This document shows, piece after piece, positions 8,408 through 17,682 of a stretch of 61,958 nt of DNA. The stretch is from assembly GCA_017608505.1 (NCBI GenBank), contig JAFCFT010000004.1:1-61958 (forward strand), read 5' to 3'. Each line of letters starts with the position of its first letter. The stretch's first letter is position 1. The notes under the pieces were generated by a model. It worked only from the letters and a program-made list of their open reading frames with translations. It did no database searches and was not told the origin of the DNA. Both the position numbers and the translations under genes were made by a program. Origin of the DNA: Candidatus Parvarchaeota archaeon. GTDB lineage: Archaea; Nanobdellota; Nanobdellia; WJKC01.

Positions 8408-9334
8408 ATGAAATACCTTATTGAGAAAACGCCAAAAGGAGTCTATGGAAAAGAAGTAAAAATTTTAGAATCAAAAGGATTTAAAGCAATATCACACCCA
8501 ATTAGACTTAAAATTTTAAAATTAATTAGTAAAGAACCAAGTTACCCAAACTTAATTGCTAAAAAATTAGGCGTCCATGAGCAAAAGATATACTATCATA
8601 TTGACAAATTAAGAGAAGCAGGGGTAATAAAAGTAGTAAAAGAAGAAGAAATAAAGGGCGCGTTGGCGCGTTATTACGGGCTCTCAAGCCACGCATTTGC
8701 ACTAGAATTTGATACAAAGCCAATTAAAATAAGCGGATTTGAAAAATTAAAAGAAAATCCAAAAATAGAGTCTTTTTTTAAAGAGTTCTTAGGCGAACAG
8801 TTCAATGGCCTAATTGTTGTTGGAAACCCATTGCCGCACGGTCCGAATAAAACTACATCAAGAGATGGGCATTATTCAGCGTATCTTGCAATGTTTTTAG
8901 GGCACTTTGCTGAATTAAGCGAAGAATTTAATGTTAGGCTTGACACAGATGTCATTAATGAAAAGAGGCTAAATGAAAACTTGATACTTATTGGCGGGCC
9001 TGGAACAAATTTAATAACTGAAAGAATAAATGATAAACTGCCTATTAAATTTAACAAGGAAAATTACTGGTCAAGTCTTGACGTGGATGGGATGAAGTTC
9101 ACAGATGACTCTTGCGGCCTGATTGCCAAGATTAAAAACCCATACAATACAAAAAAAGTAATAATTGTGCTTGCAGGACTAAGGGTTGTTGGCACAAAAG
9201 CATGCATAATAGGGTTAACAAAACAATTTGACGAAGTGCTTGACGCAAATACTCAGATACCGTTTGCAAGAGTTATCAAAGGATTTGACTTTGACGGTGA
9301 TGGAAAAATAGACGGCATAGAGGTACTCAAATGA
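8408..9334 (+). CDS. ArsR-like HTH protein with a C-terminal S-layer-like domain
   Basis: Residues ~26-90 form a winged helix of ArsR/HTH_20 type (AISHPIRLKILKLISKEP, VHEQKIYYHIDKLREAGVI). The C-terminal ~200 residues contain GLIVVGNPLPHGPN, LILIGGPGTN and a last segment DFDGDGKIDGIE that resembles a calcium-binding loop. The GGPGTN region recalls a domain of archaeal S-layer-type proteins, but here it is fused to a DNA-binding domain with no signal peptide. The TATA box (TTTTTATAAT, ~8375-8384) gives a leaderless start. The stop overlaps pelA by 4 nt. A ligand-sensing regulator is inference. Confidence 0.7.
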   Translation: MKYLIEKTPKGVYGKEVKILESKGFKAISHPIRLKILKLISKEPSYPNLIAKKLGVHEQKIYYHIDKLREAGVIKVVKEEEIKGALARYYGLSSHAFALEFDTKPIKISGFEKLKENPKIESFFKEFLGEQFNGLIVVGNPLPHGPNKTTSRDGHYSAYLAMFLGHFAELSEEFNVRLDTDVINEKRLNENLILIGGPGTNLITERINDKLPIKFNKENYWSSLDVDGMKFTDDSCGLIAKIKNPYNTKKVIIVLAGLRVVGTKACIIGLTKQFDEVLDANTQIPFARVIKGFDFDGDGKIDGIEVLK

Positions 9335-10383
9335 AAATAATAAGTAGCGACTACAAAAAGGGATTTGTTAAATTGCTTATTACTAGCAATGAAGATTTGT
9401 GGGAGCTTTACAAAATAATTAATCCAAAAGACTTGGTAGTTTCAAAAACAACAAGACTTGTAAAAAAAGAGGATTCAAAAGAAGGCAAAAGAAAGCCAAT
9501 GACTTTAAAAATAATGGTTGAAAAAACTGCATGGACAGGCAATGAGTTAAGAGTGCTTGGAGTGATAGTCGAAGGCCCAGAAGATGTCCCAAAAGGAGCG
9601 CATCACTCAATAACACTAACTCTTGGCAGCCAACTTAAGTTAATTAAAGAGAGGTGGAACCCTTATGAACGCTCTGTAATAAACAGAAGCACTAAAACAG
9701 AAGAAAAAGCAATCATAATTACGCTGCTGGACTCAAAAGACAATCATCATGCAGTACTTAAAGGATTAAAAATAAAGCACATAAGTAGCGAATCCAGCAG
9801 GCTTCCAAGAAAAGATATGCCAAATTACGATTTAGAGCTTCGCAAGTTCTATGACAAAACAATAAATCAGTCAATAAATTTAATGAATGCTTACAAAGCA
9901 GAAGCAATAATATTTGCAGGTCCTGGATTTGCCCCAGAAGAAATTAAAAAAAGAATGGAAGAAACGCATCCCGAACTGCTTAAAAAATGCTACTTTACAA
10001 AAGCAAGCAGCGTATCAAAACCAGGCGTAAATGAGCTAATAAAGGGCGGTTTTATTAAAAAAATTAGAAAAGAATCAAGAATTGCCAAAGAAACAGAGCT
10101 GCTAAAAGAATTTTTCTTGCGCTTGAGAAAAGAAAAGCTTATAAGCTATGGGTTTAAAGATGTTAAATACGCATTAGAAAATGGAGCAGGAAACGTGCTC
10201 CTATTGAGTGAAGAACTGATAAGAGAATACAAATTAAGGAAAGAATTTAAAAAAATTGAAGACCTATTATATATTGCAGAGCAAAACAAGACAAAGATCG
10301 AATTCATAAGCAATAGTCACGAATTAGGCAAGCAATTTCATAAAATAGGAGGAATAGCTCTCTTATTAAGATATGAGGTATAA
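9331..10383 (+). CDS. pelA: mRNA surveillance protein Pelota
   Basis: Archaeal Pelota/Dom34, which rescues stalled ribosomes with aEF1A and ABCE1. The 350-residue length and three domains fit. The N-terminal Sm-like domain has DLWELYKIINPKD and TTRLVKKED, the central domain has AEAIIFAGPGFAPEEIKKR, and the C-terminal eRF1 domain-3-like region has GAGNVLLLSEELIREY and HELGKQFHKIGGIALLLRY. Its ATG overlaps the upstream stop (ATGA), and the XTPase-like gene follows after 3 nt, so the three genes form one operon. Confidence 0.93.
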   Translation: MKIISSDYKKGFVKLLITSNEDLWELYKIINPKDLVVSKTTRLVKKEDSKEGKRKPMTLKIMVEKTAWTGNELRVLGVIVEGPEDVPKGAHHSITLTLGSQLKLIKERWNPYERSVINRSTKTEEKAIIITLLDSKDNHHAVLKGLKIKHISSESSRLPRKDMPNYDLELRKFYDKTINQSINLMNAYKAEAIIFAGPGFAPEEIKKRMEETHPELLKKCYFTKASSVSKPGVNELIKGGFIKKIRKESRIAKETELLKEFFLRLRKEKLISYGFKDVKYALENGAGNVLLLSEELIREYKLRKEFKKIEDLLYIAEQNKTKIEFISNSHELGKQFHKIGGIALLLRYEV

Positions 10384-10386
10384 AAT

Positions 10387-11016
10387 ATGAGGCGCGTATT
10401 ATTAGCAACAGGGAATAAGTTTAAACTTAATCAGATGCAGTTTGTTGCTGATTATTATAAGATACCTGTAAGGGTAGTGTCAGCAAGAGACATTTTTGGC
10501 GCTTTAGCAAAATATGAAAAAATAGGAGAAACGCCAGAACAAGTTGCGCTTCGCGGCGCAAAAATAATTTATGGCAAGATAAAAAGACCAATAGTAACTG
10601 AAGAAACTTTTCTTAAAGTCAAGGCATTAAATGGATTCCCAGGATTAAAAAGCATTGAATTTGTCAAGAAAAAAGGAAGAAAAGCCCTTCTTGCAATGAT
10701 GGAAGGCGAAAAAAACAGAAAAGCAACATTAGAAAGCGTGTGCGTATTCATTAATGAAAAAGGCAAAGTTAAAAAATTCAAGCACAAAATCAATGGAGTG
10801 ATAACTGAAAAAGAACGCTGGATTAAGGGGCCTTTATGGGTAAGCCCTGAAGAAGAGGAATGGGGCGGTTGGTACAACGCAGTATTCCAACCAGAAGGTT
10901 CTAAAAAAACGCTTGCTGAAATGACTGCTGAAGAGCTAATAAAATGGGGCTACAGAGAAGGTTCTTTTGCAAAAGCATTAAAGCATATACATAAGGAGCC
11001 TGACCCTGAGTTATAG
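10387..11016 (+). CDS. Ham1/RdgB-like XTP/ITP pyrophosphatase, divergent
   Basis: House-cleaning NTP pyrophosphatase family, ~209 residues. ATGNKFKLNQ (~7-16), ALNGFPGLKS (~77-86) and FQPEGSKKTLAEMTAEE near the C-terminus identify it. The family's VEDTGL catalytic segment reads VTEETFL, and the C-terminal SHRG(K/R)A segment reads GYREGSFAKAL, so the usual general-base Asp and substrate-contact His are altered. It may have changed specificity or weak activity. It ends 6 bp inside the convergent gatB gene. Confidence 0.75.
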   Translation: MRRVLLATGNKFKLNQMQFVADYYKIPVRVVSARDIFGALAKYEKIGETPEQVALRGAKIIYGKIKRPIVTEETFLKVKALNGFPGLKSIEFVKKKGRKALLAMMEGEKNRKATLESVCVFINEKGKVKKFKHKINGVITEKERWIKGPLWVSPEEEEWGGWYNAVFQPEGSKKTLAEMTAEELIKWGYREGSFAKALKHIHKEPDPEL

Positions 11017-12438
11017 TTGCTTAAGTAATTTCTTTTTGATTATTTCCCTAACCTTGTTTGGCTCTGCTTGGCCTTTTGTTTCTTTCATCACTTGGCCTAC
11101 AAGGAAGTGAAGCGCTTTTTCTTGGCCGCTCTTGTAGTCCTTAACAGCTTCTGCATTTTCTTTAATGACCTTTTTCACAACACCTAATAACTCTTCAGTC
11201 TTGCTGATGCGCCGAAGGCCTTGCTCAGCAACAAGAGTTTTAGGGCTTTTTGAAGTGTCAACATAGGCTTTTACAAGCTCTTTGGCCATTCTAGCTGTTA
11301 TTATTTTTTCATCCATTAATTTGAAAAGCTCAAGAAATTCGCTGACTTTAACATTTGACTCTCTTAAAGTAATGCCATGGTAATTAAATGACTTTAAAAG
11401 CTCTGTGACAATCCATTTAGCTATAGTGACAGGCTCTCCATATTCTTTAACGCATTCTTCATAAAAGTCAGCCAAAGCTTTATCATTTATTAATGCATTT
11501 GCCTGCTCTTGATTTAACCCGTAGTCTTTGACAAAACGTTTGGCGCGTTCATCTGGCAGCTCTGGCAAAGATGCTTTAATTTGTTTTATTAATTCAGAAG
11601 ATATGCTAATCCATGACAAGTCAGGGTCAACAATATAACCATAATCTTCCTCAGTTTCTTTGGTTCGCAATGCATGAGTTAAGCCTGTCTTTGGATTATA
11701 GTGTCTTGTTTCCCGCATTGGCTTAACGCCCCTTCTTAACATATTTTTGTGGCGCGTGACTTCGTATGACAATGCTTTAACAACAGCCTTGATGCCAGAT
11801 ATGTTTTTAACTTCTGTGCGTTCAGTCCCTGTAATGTTCACATTGGCATCGCTTTTTAATACATAATTAGTTATGTCATAAACGCCCAAGTGTTCTAAGA
11901 TGCTTACCAACTTGCTTAGATATGCTCTTGCTTCTTGCGGGCTTTCAATATCTGGCTCTGTCACAATTTCAATTAATGGCACTCCGCTGCGATTGTAATC
12001 TACAAGAACGTACTCTGCTTTTGTAATGTCGCCTCCAACATGGATAAGCTTTGCAGGGTCTTCTTCAATGTGAATTCGTCTGATGCGTATTTTTTTCTTT
12101 TTTCCTTCAAAGTCAAGCATTAAGTAGCCATCATATGCTAAAGGCATGTCATATTGCGTAATTTGATAGTTCTTGCACATGTCTGGATAAAAGTAAGACT
12201 TCCTGTTCCAAGGCACTAGCTTGTTAATTTTGCAGTTTAGGGCCAGCGCAACAGCTATTGCTTTTTCAAGCACTGCTTTATTTAAGCGCGGCTTTGTGCC
12301 AGGCAGTCCTAAACAAACATCGCATACTCTTGTGTTTGGCTTTTCAAGACCTATGGTTGGACATCCGCAAAATAACTTTGATTTTGTGTTTAATTGGACG
12401 TGAGTTTCAAGCCCTATAATCACTTTTGGTTCAGCCAT
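11011..12438 (-). CDS. gatB: Asp-tRNA(Asn)/Glu-tRNA(Gln) amidotransferase subunit B
   Basis: tRNA-binding subunit of GatCAB. VIIGLETHVQLNTKSKLFCGC at the start, the cradle motifs KNYQITQYDMPLA, RIHIEEDPAKL and YNRSGVPLIEIVTEPD, and the C-terminal YqeY-like tail (KALHFLVGQVMKETKGQA) are complete. Of two possible starts, the ATG at 12438 is preferred. It has a strong GGGGGTGG Shine-Dalgarno about 6 nt upstream and overlaps the gatA stop by 8 nt. The ATG at 12456 would put that sequence inside the coding region. It is last in a gatC-gatA-gatB operon. Confidence 0.95.
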   Translation of the reverse strand: MAEPKVIIGLETHVQLNTKSKLFCGCPTIGLEKPNTRVCDVCLGLPGTKPRLNKAVLEKAIAVALALNCKINKLVPWNRKSYFYPDMCKNYQITQYDMPLAYDGYLMLDFEGKKKKIRIRRIHIEEDPAKLIHVGGDITKAEYVLVDYNRSGVPLIEIVTEPDIESPQEARAYLSKLVSILEHLGVYDITNYVLKSDANVNITGTERTEVKNISGIKAVVKALSYEVTRHKNMLRRGVKPMRETRHYNPKTGLTHALRTKETEEDYGYIVDPDLSWISISSELIKQIKASLPELPDERAKRFVKDYGLNQEQANALINDKALADFYEECVKEYGEPVTIAKWIVTELLKSFNYHGITLRESNVKVSEFLELFKLMDEKIITARMAKELVKAYVDTSKSPKTLVAEQGLRRISKTEELLGVVKKVIKENAEAVKDYKSGQEKALHFLVGQVMKETKGQAEPNKVREIIKKKLLKQL

Positions 12439-13813
12439 GAAGCGCCACCCCCGCATTAATTAACTTTTGCTCTTGCAAGTGGTCTGCCATCAAGTGCAGG
12501 CCTGCTGGCAGGCCGTCAATACTGCCGCAAGGGATTGAAAGCATTGGTATGCCTGCAAGATTTGGAGCAACTGTTAATACATCCATCATATAATTTTCAA
12601 TTGGTGAAAGCTTTTCTAATTCGTCAAAACGAGGGGCAAGCACAGGCATTGTAGGCGCTGCAAGCAAGTCGCACGTCTTAAATGCCTTCTTAAAATCATT
12701 GATTACTAAAGTCCTTACTTTTAATGCCTGCAGATAATATTTGCTTCTGTAACCGCTCATTCTCGCATAAGTTCCAAGAATGATTCTTCTTTTTGCTTCT
12801 TCTCCAAAGCCTTGCGCCCTGACTTTGCTGAAATATTCGTTAAAATTGCCTTCTAAAGGCAGCTCTAACCCATATCTCATGCCGCAAAATTTTGCAAGGT
12901 TTGTTGAAGCCTCGCTTGTTGCAGTAACGTAATAAGCAGGAAGGGCATATTTTGTCATTTTTAATGAGAGTTCTTTAATTTTGCACCCTTTATCTTCAAG
13001 TTTTTTTATTGCATCCCAAACCTTTTCAGCAATAACGTCTGACACGCCGTCAAAATACTCTTTTGGCACGCCAATAACAAAGCCCTTAATATTATCTATT
13101 TTTTCGTAGTTTGGAACATTTTCATTTAATGTTGTCTGGTCTTTTTCATCAAATCCTGCTATTACATTAAGCATCAAGGCAATCTCGCGAACAGTCTTTG
13201 CCATAGGCCCTATTTTATCAAGACTGTTGGCATAATCAATTAAGCCGTATCTAGAGACTCTGCCATACGTAGGAGTCAAACCGCATACACCGCAAAAACT
13301 TGCTGGAGAACTAATTGAACCGCCAGTTGATTCACCAATTGCGATGTGAGGCTCATCCAATACAGCAGTGATGCACCCAGCACCACCAGAAGAACCTCCA
13401 CATGAGCGTTCTATATCGTGCGGATTCTTTGGCACTTTAAAAGCGCAATTTGTTGAGAAACCGCCAAAGCCGAATTCATCCATGCATGTTTTGCCAATAA
13501 TAACGCCGCCTTCTGCCTTAATTCTAGCAACTACTGTGCTGTCAAAAGGTGGCTTGTAGTCACTTAGTATCCTAGAACCTGCAGTAGTCCTTACGTCCTT
13601 TGTGCACAAGGCATCTTTAACACTTACTGGCAAACCGTAAAGCCTGCCATTTGGCAGATTTTTTAATTGATTAAAAGCTTCTTCTTCGCAAATTGTTATA
13701 AAGCATTCGTATTTTTTGTCAATATCATAAAGTTTCTTAAATAGTTTTGAATAAAAGTCTTCTAAGTTAATTTCTCCTTTCTTTGCCTTTTTTATGAAAT
13801 CAAGCGCATTCAT
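12431..13813 (-). CDS. gatA: Asp-tRNA(Asn)/Glu-tRNA(Gln) amidotransferase subunit A
   Basis: Amidase-signature subunit that releases ammonia from glutamine or asparagine. The catalytic triad regions are visible: VSVKDAL (Lys, ~64-68), CGGSSGGAG (cis-Ser loop, ~138-146) and ESTGGSISSPASFCG (nucleophile Ser, ~159-173). VSRYGLIDYANSLDKIGPMAKT is also typical. At 460 residues it is full length. It overlaps gatC by 4 nt and gatB by 8 nt, so subunit translation is coupled. As GatDE is also present in the window, its physiological product is most likely Asn-tRNA(Asn). Confidence 0.95.
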   Translation of the reverse strand: MNALDFIKKAKKGEINLEDFYSKLFKKLYDIDKKYECFITICEEEAFNQLKNLPNGRLYGLPVSVKDALCTKDVRTTAGSRILSDYKPPFDSTVVARIKAEGGVIIGKTCMDEFGFGGFSTNCAFKVPKNPHDIERSCGGSSGGAGCITAVLDEPHIAIGESTGGSISSPASFCGVCGLTPTYGRVSRYGLIDYANSLDKIGPMAKTVREIALMLNVIAGFDEKDQTTLNENVPNYEKIDNIKGFVIGVPKEYFDGVSDVIAEKVWDAIKKLEDKGCKIKELSLKMTKYALPAYYVTATSEASTNLAKFCGMRYGLELPLEGNFNEYFSKVRAQGFGEEAKRRIILGTYARMSGYRSKYYLQALKVRTLVINDFKKAFKTCDLLAAPTMPVLAPRFDELEKLSPIENYMMDVLTVAPNLAGIPMLSIPCGSIDGLPAGLHLMADHLQEQKLINAGVALHG

Positions 13814-14103
13814 ACTATCCTTGGCCCCTTAAAAAATCCTTTCTCTTTATGATTTGTATTTGCAAACACATCTTTAGTATCAAGGCATTCTTCTACTGAA
13901 TCTTCTCGCGCAACATTCACATTTTCTAAAGGATGCATGCTTGGCTTTACATTTTTAGTGTCAACTTCAGAAAGCTTATCAAACCAAGCAATAACATCGC
14001 CAATTTGTTTTGAGAACAACTTTATTTCTTCGTCACTTAATTTTAAGCGTGCAATCTCAGCAACATGCAGCAATTCATTCTCATTAACACCTTTCTTAGG
14101 CAT
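13810..14103 (-). CDS. gatC: Asp-tRNA(Asn)/Glu-tRNA(Gln) amidotransferase subunit C
   Basis: Small GatC subunit (97 residues) that wraps around GatA. LLHVAEIARLKLSDEEIKLF and a later AREDSV segment with a C-terminal FFKGPRIV match the family (the usual ending is FxVPRIV). The ATG at 14103 is chosen over the TTG at 14118, because an AT-rich TATA-like element (CTTTTTTAAATG, ~14127-14138 on minus) lies about 27 nt before it, giving a leaderless start. It heads the gatCAB operon. Confidence 0.92.
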   Translation of the reverse strand: MPKKGVNENELLHVAEIARLKLSDEEIKLFSKQIGDVIAWFDKLSEVDTKNVKPSMHPLENVNVAREDSVEECLDTKDVFANTNHKEKGFFKGPRIV

Positions 14104-14136
14104 AGATGAAAGAATCAAGTATTCATTTAAAAAAGT

Positions 14137-14700
14137 TTATGCTTTAACAATTTCCCCATGCCCAGGAAGCAGCATCCTTGGTTTTAGGTCTTTAAGCCTT
14201 TGTATGCTTTGCTCCATACTTTGAGGGTCGCTGTATGGAAAATCAATCCTGCCAATTATGCCGTGGGCAAACAAAGTGTCGCCTGTAAATAAAATTTTAG
14301 CATTTTCTTCCCACAATGCTATTGAGCCTATGGTGTGGCCTGGAACTTCAAGCACCCTAAAATTTAGAAGGCCTGTGTTAATCATGTCTCCTTCTTTTAA
14401 AAATCTGTCTGGCGCTATTTTTTTGATTCTTATGCCTTCCCACGAAGGCCACACTCTCCAAAGAATGCTTAAAGGCTCAGCATCTGCCCAACCTATTAAA
14501 ACCTCGCAATTGCATCTTTCTTTTATCCTGCCAGCATGGAGTACATGGTCTGGATGAAAATGGGTAAGCACAAGCAAATCCACATCCCCTTGAAAATCAA
14601 CACCAGCATCAATTAGTGTTTTCTTTTTGTCATTAATATAATATGTATTGCAAGAGCCTTTATACAGAGTTATCTTATCTGTTATTTTTTGAACATCCAT
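14137..14700 (-). CDS. Metallo-beta-lactamase fold hydrolase
   Basis: The metal ligands are all present: THFHPDHVLHAG (~46-57, HxHxDH), PGHTIGS (~119-125), TGDTLFA (~139-145) and LPGHGE (~178-183), in a compact 187-residue domain. Glyoxalase II-like and related hydrolases look like this. No substrate-specific motif is seen, so the reaction is not assigned. Its start overlaps the end of the methyltransferase by 19 bp and it is the last gene of the gatE-methyltransferase-hydrolase operon. Confidence 0.85.
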   Translation of the reverse strand: MDVQKITDKITLYKGSCNTYYINDKKKTLIDAGVDFQGDVDLLVLTHFHPDHVLHAGRIKERCNCEVLIGWADAEPLSILWRVWPSWEGIRIKKIAPDRFLKEGDMINTGLLNFRVLEVPGHTIGSIALWEENAKILFTGDTLFAHGIIGRIDFPYSDPQSMEQSIQRLKDLKPRMLLPGHGEIVKA

Positions 14701-15287
14701 AAGCCCACTCTAAAGTGCACAATTTCTTTCTTATGAAAAGCATAACTGTATTTTAATGGAAACTTGTAGCTGTCAATTATCATTGAAACAAATCCTTTTT
14801 TGCGAGCATAATTATTAATGAATTCGTGAGTCTCTAGATTATGTATCGAATACACACAATCGCATAATTCAAAAGCCTTATCTAAAAAGAATTTGTCGCT
14901 TACACCCCCTCTGACCATGAAAGGAGGATTCATAACAACAGTGTCGCAAGAGCCTGTAATTTCACGAACATCTTTTTTTATGAATTCTACATTGCTTAGC
15001 TTAAGTCTTGATGCGTTTTTCTCAGCAATTATTAAGGCGTCATCGTCAACATCAAATCCTCTGACTTTTTTTGCTCCAAGAAGCGATGCGCCAATACTTA
15101 AAATGCCTGTGCCGCATCCAAGATCATAAACAACTTTGCCTTTTATATCGCCATTCATGTGCGCAGTCCACAAAAGGGCTGCAGCAATGTTTGGAGGCGT
15201 CAAGTACTGGCGCAATTTTAATTTTGGCATTGGAAAACCAGCTACTTCTGAAAGCTTTCTTGACAATTCCCTTTGAGACTTAATCAT
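14682..15287 (-). CDS. METTL5-like RNA N6-adenine methyltransferase
   Basis: Class I SAM methyltransferase. YDLGCGTGILSIGASLLGA (motif I), GFDVDDDAL (motif II) and the catalytic NPPF (MNPPFMVRGG, ~119-128) mark an amino-group methylase. The N-terminal LRQYLTPPNIAAALLW is like archaeal and eukaryotic METTL5, which modifies small-subunit rRNA. At 201 residues the length fits. It overlaps gatE by 4 nt (ATGA), so it is translated with it. An rRNA target is inferred from the family. Confidence 0.85.
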   Translation of the reverse strand: MIKSQRELSRKLSEVAGFPMPKLKLRQYLTPPNIAAALLWTAHMNGDIKGKVVYDLGCGTGILSIGASLLGAKKVRGFDVDDDALIIAEKNASRLKLSNVEFIKKDVREITGSCDTVVMNPPFMVRGGVSDKFFLDKAFELCDCVYSIHNLETHEFINNYARKKGFVSMIIDSYKFPLKYSYAFHKKEIVHFRVGLWMFKK

Positions 15288-17092
15288 TTCCCCTCTTTTA
15301 GCAGTTTATTTAATATTTCTGAAACTGTTTTTCCATCAGCCCGTCCGCTGACTTCTTTCATTATTAGACCCATAAGCACCTTAGGGCTTAAGCCCTTGTT
15401 TTCACTAACAATTTTTTCAATGATTTTTTTCAATTCTTTGCGGCTCAATGCCTTGTACTCTCCGGAAACATCGTCCACACGCAATTCTGGTGCTTTGCAC
15501 AACTTAACAAGAATTGGAATCACTGCCTGCTTGGCAATCGCTCCTTTATCCAAAAGTGTAAGCAGATCTTTAAAGTGAGAATCGCTTAGCACTGCTGTGT
15601 CACATTTAAAGCGTTTTTTCACTTCTTTAGGAGCTTCTATCAATATGTGCGCTATAAACCTTGGCTCTAGATTTTTTAAAGCATTTACTAAAGAATAAAA
15701 CAATTCTAATCGAGGGCTTAAGATTAATGCGTCAATTAAAGCTTTTGGAAGGCCTAGTTTCTTTAATTTCTTTACTCGCTCTTGTTTCTTTTCTATCTTA
15801 AAAACTTTCTTAATATATTTTGAAGTTTTAATTAAAGGCACATCAGTTTCTGGATACATCCTTGCGCCTCCTGGAAGAGGCCTTGCATAAACTGAAGTGG
15901 CATCAGGCATTGCAATCCTCGTTTCTTCTGGCACTAAATCATTTAATAAATAAATGCGGTCCATTACAGCATCCAATGCTTTCTCAACTTCATCGCCGTC
16001 ACCTGCAATTATTAAAATTAAATCATCATCGTCTAGCTTTAGCTCGTTGCGTATGAGAACAAACTCTTCAACTAAATCATATTTTTCTAAGTTTTCGTCG
16101 CTGTGAATTATTCCTTTAACACCATATGCCCTTGCATAATCAGCAATTTCTGAACCTAATGTCTTTAATTCATTTAATCTTCTTTTAAACAAGCCTTTAA
16201 AACCAGGACATACTAATCCTAGTATTAGTTTTTTGTCTTTAACAATCTTTGACTTAGAATTTTCAAAAAACCCAGTTACATTTACTTTTCTTAACTTATA
16301 TCCTGTTAATTCATTTTTTAATGCAATAAGAGACTCTTGTCTTTCAACTTCTAACTCTATGAGTTTTTTGATATTTTTTATATCTTGAAAGCCTTTGATT
16401 TCGACGCGCGCGCCTCCTTTAACACTTATATTAATGTCTTGTCTTATTGTGCCAATGCCTCTTTGAGCATAGCCTGTAAGGCGCAACAACTCTCCTAAGG
16501 CAATTGCAACTTCATAAGCCTGCTCTGGACTCTTTATGTCTGGATGCGTTCCAATTTCTATTAAAGGGATGCCTAACCCGCTTAAATCGTAGCGCGTCCC
16601 GTATTTTTCTCTTTCAACAATCCGCGCTGATTCTTCTTCTAACTCCAAATCTTTTATGCGAACAGGTCCCTCGCTTGTATTAATTATAGATTTTTCAGTC
16701 CCAAGCCCAATCACCATTGTGCGCTGAAAGCCTGTGGTGTTGCTACCATCAATTACAGTTTTTCGCATCACATGCAATTCGTCTGGAATGCGCATCTTTA
16801 AGTGCTTTGCTATGCTTAAAGCAACCACTAGCGCTTCCTCATTGATCTTTAATGGCGGCTCGCTGTCTGTTTCAACTAAACAAACTGTGTCTTCATATAT
16901 GTCGTACTTGAATTTTTTTGAACGCGATGCCTCAAATTTCACTGCCTTGTCAATCTCGCCAGACTCGCCAGCAACAGCATGCATGTAGCGCGTAATAGTG
17001 CCTACTTTTTCCCCTTTATTTCCAGTCGCATCGCAATTGCAGAATAACTTGCGACTGCAAATCCTTTGATGAATTTCTAGACCGCACTTCAT
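15284..17092 (-). CDS. gatE: Glutamyl-tRNA(Gln) amidotransferase subunit E
   Basis: Archaea-specific tRNA-binding subunit that works with GatD to make Gln-tRNA(Gln). At 602 residues it has CGLEIHQRI, GSNTTGFQRTMVIG, LEEESARIV and GIPLIEIGTHPDIKSPEQA from the cradle domain. ARPLPGGARMYPETDVPLI follows an AspRS-like insertion domain that separates GatE from GatB, and there is a YqeY-like C-terminus. The ATG at 17092 has a TATA-like ATTTAAAAG about 25 nt upstream on minus. GatD is encoded nearby at 18251-19573 in a separate transcript. Confidence 0.95.
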   Translation of the reverse strand: MKCGLEIHQRICSRKLFCNCDATGNKGEKVGTITRYMHAVAGESGEIDKAVKFEASRSKKFKYDIYEDTVCLVETDSEPPLKINEEALVVALSIAKHLKMRIPDELHVMRKTVIDGSNTTGFQRTMVIGLGTEKSIINTSEGPVRIKDLELEEESARIVEREKYGTRYDLSGLGIPLIEIGTHPDIKSPEQAYEVAIALGELLRLTGYAQRGIGTIRQDINISVKGGARVEIKGFQDIKNIKKLIELEVERQESLIALKNELTGYKLRKVNVTGFFENSKSKIVKDKKLILGLVCPGFKGLFKRRLNELKTLGSEIADYARAYGVKGIIHSDENLEKYDLVEEFVLIRNELKLDDDDLILIIAGDGDEVEKALDAVMDRIYLLNDLVPEETRIAMPDATSVYARPLPGGARMYPETDVPLIKTSKYIKKVFKIEKKQERVKKLKKLGLPKALIDALILSPRLELFYSLVNALKNLEPRFIAHILIEAPKEVKKRFKCDTAVLSDSHFKDLLTLLDKGAIAKQAVIPILVKLCKAPELRVDDVSGEYKALSRKELKKIIEKIVSENKGLSPKVLMGLIMKEVSGRADGKTVSEILNKLLKEGK

Positions 17093-17143
17093 ATCTTATA
17101 AACTTTTAAATGAAATCAAACTTAAAAATATTGATGCTGAAAT

Positions 17144-17608
17144 TTAAAGAGCTTTAGAAACAATATCTTTTTCCATTTCGTAATGTTTTATTTTAAATCC
17201 TAATTTTTTGTATAAACTAATCGCTGGTTTGTTATTTATTCTTACACCTAACTGAACTTTTGTTATCCCTTTATTCTTCATTAGTTCAATAAATCTATTC
17301 ATTAATTTTTGTGCGTACCCTCTCCTTCTGTATTCTTTTTTAATGTACAAATCATCAATATATGCACGCTTATGTTGATAATTAGCTTTTAAGATGGAGC
17401 CTATTAAGTATCCTACAATACTCTCGTTATCGATAGCGAACAATAGATATCTTCTATTTGTTTTTAAAATATTATAAAATTCCTCTTTAATTCTTTTAGG
17501 AGTTACTTCTAGCTTTTCTCCAGCTAATTGAGAGTAATCATTTAAGCCTTCAAGCCTTAGAATTTTATAATAATCAAAATCTGTTTTTTTAGCCATTCGT
17601 ATGTCCAT
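17144..17608 (-). CDS. GNAT-family N-acetyltransferase
   Basis: The 154-residue protein has the acetyl-CoA loop YRRRGYAQKLMNRFIEL (motif A, RRxGxA type), preceded by AYIDDLYIKKE and followed by GVRINNKPAISLYKKLGFK (motif B). This is a typical RimI-like GNAT layout, but nothing marks the substrate. The ATG at 17608 (MDIRMAKKTD) is preferred over upstream ORF codons because the shared TATA element at 17649-17661 would start transcription near 17625. It is divergent from the beta-helix gene. Confidence 0.8.
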   Translation of the reverse strand: MDIRMAKKTDFDYYKILRLEGLNDYSQLAGEKLEVTPKRIKEEFYNILKTNRRYLLFAIDNESIVGYLIGSILKANYQHKRAYIDDLYIKKEYRRRGYAQKLMNRFIELMKNKGITKVQLGVRINNKPAISLYKKLGFKIKHYEMEKDIVSKAL

Positions 17609-17648
17609 AGTAATTAAAGTATCACTGACATTGATATAATTTTTGTAA

Positions 17649-17661
17649 AAGTTTATAAATA
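17649..17661. promoter_or_regulatory. Shared palindromic TATA element of divergent genes
   Basis: GTTTATAAATAAC contains the palindrome TTTATAAA. It lies ~27 nt upstream of the ATG at 17683 on plus and ~45 nt upstream of the ATG at 17608 on minus, and no other TATA-like element fits the minus gene better. One element could serve both directions. Confidence 0.45.
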
Positions 17662-17682
17662 ACAATCGCAAAACAACGTAAC

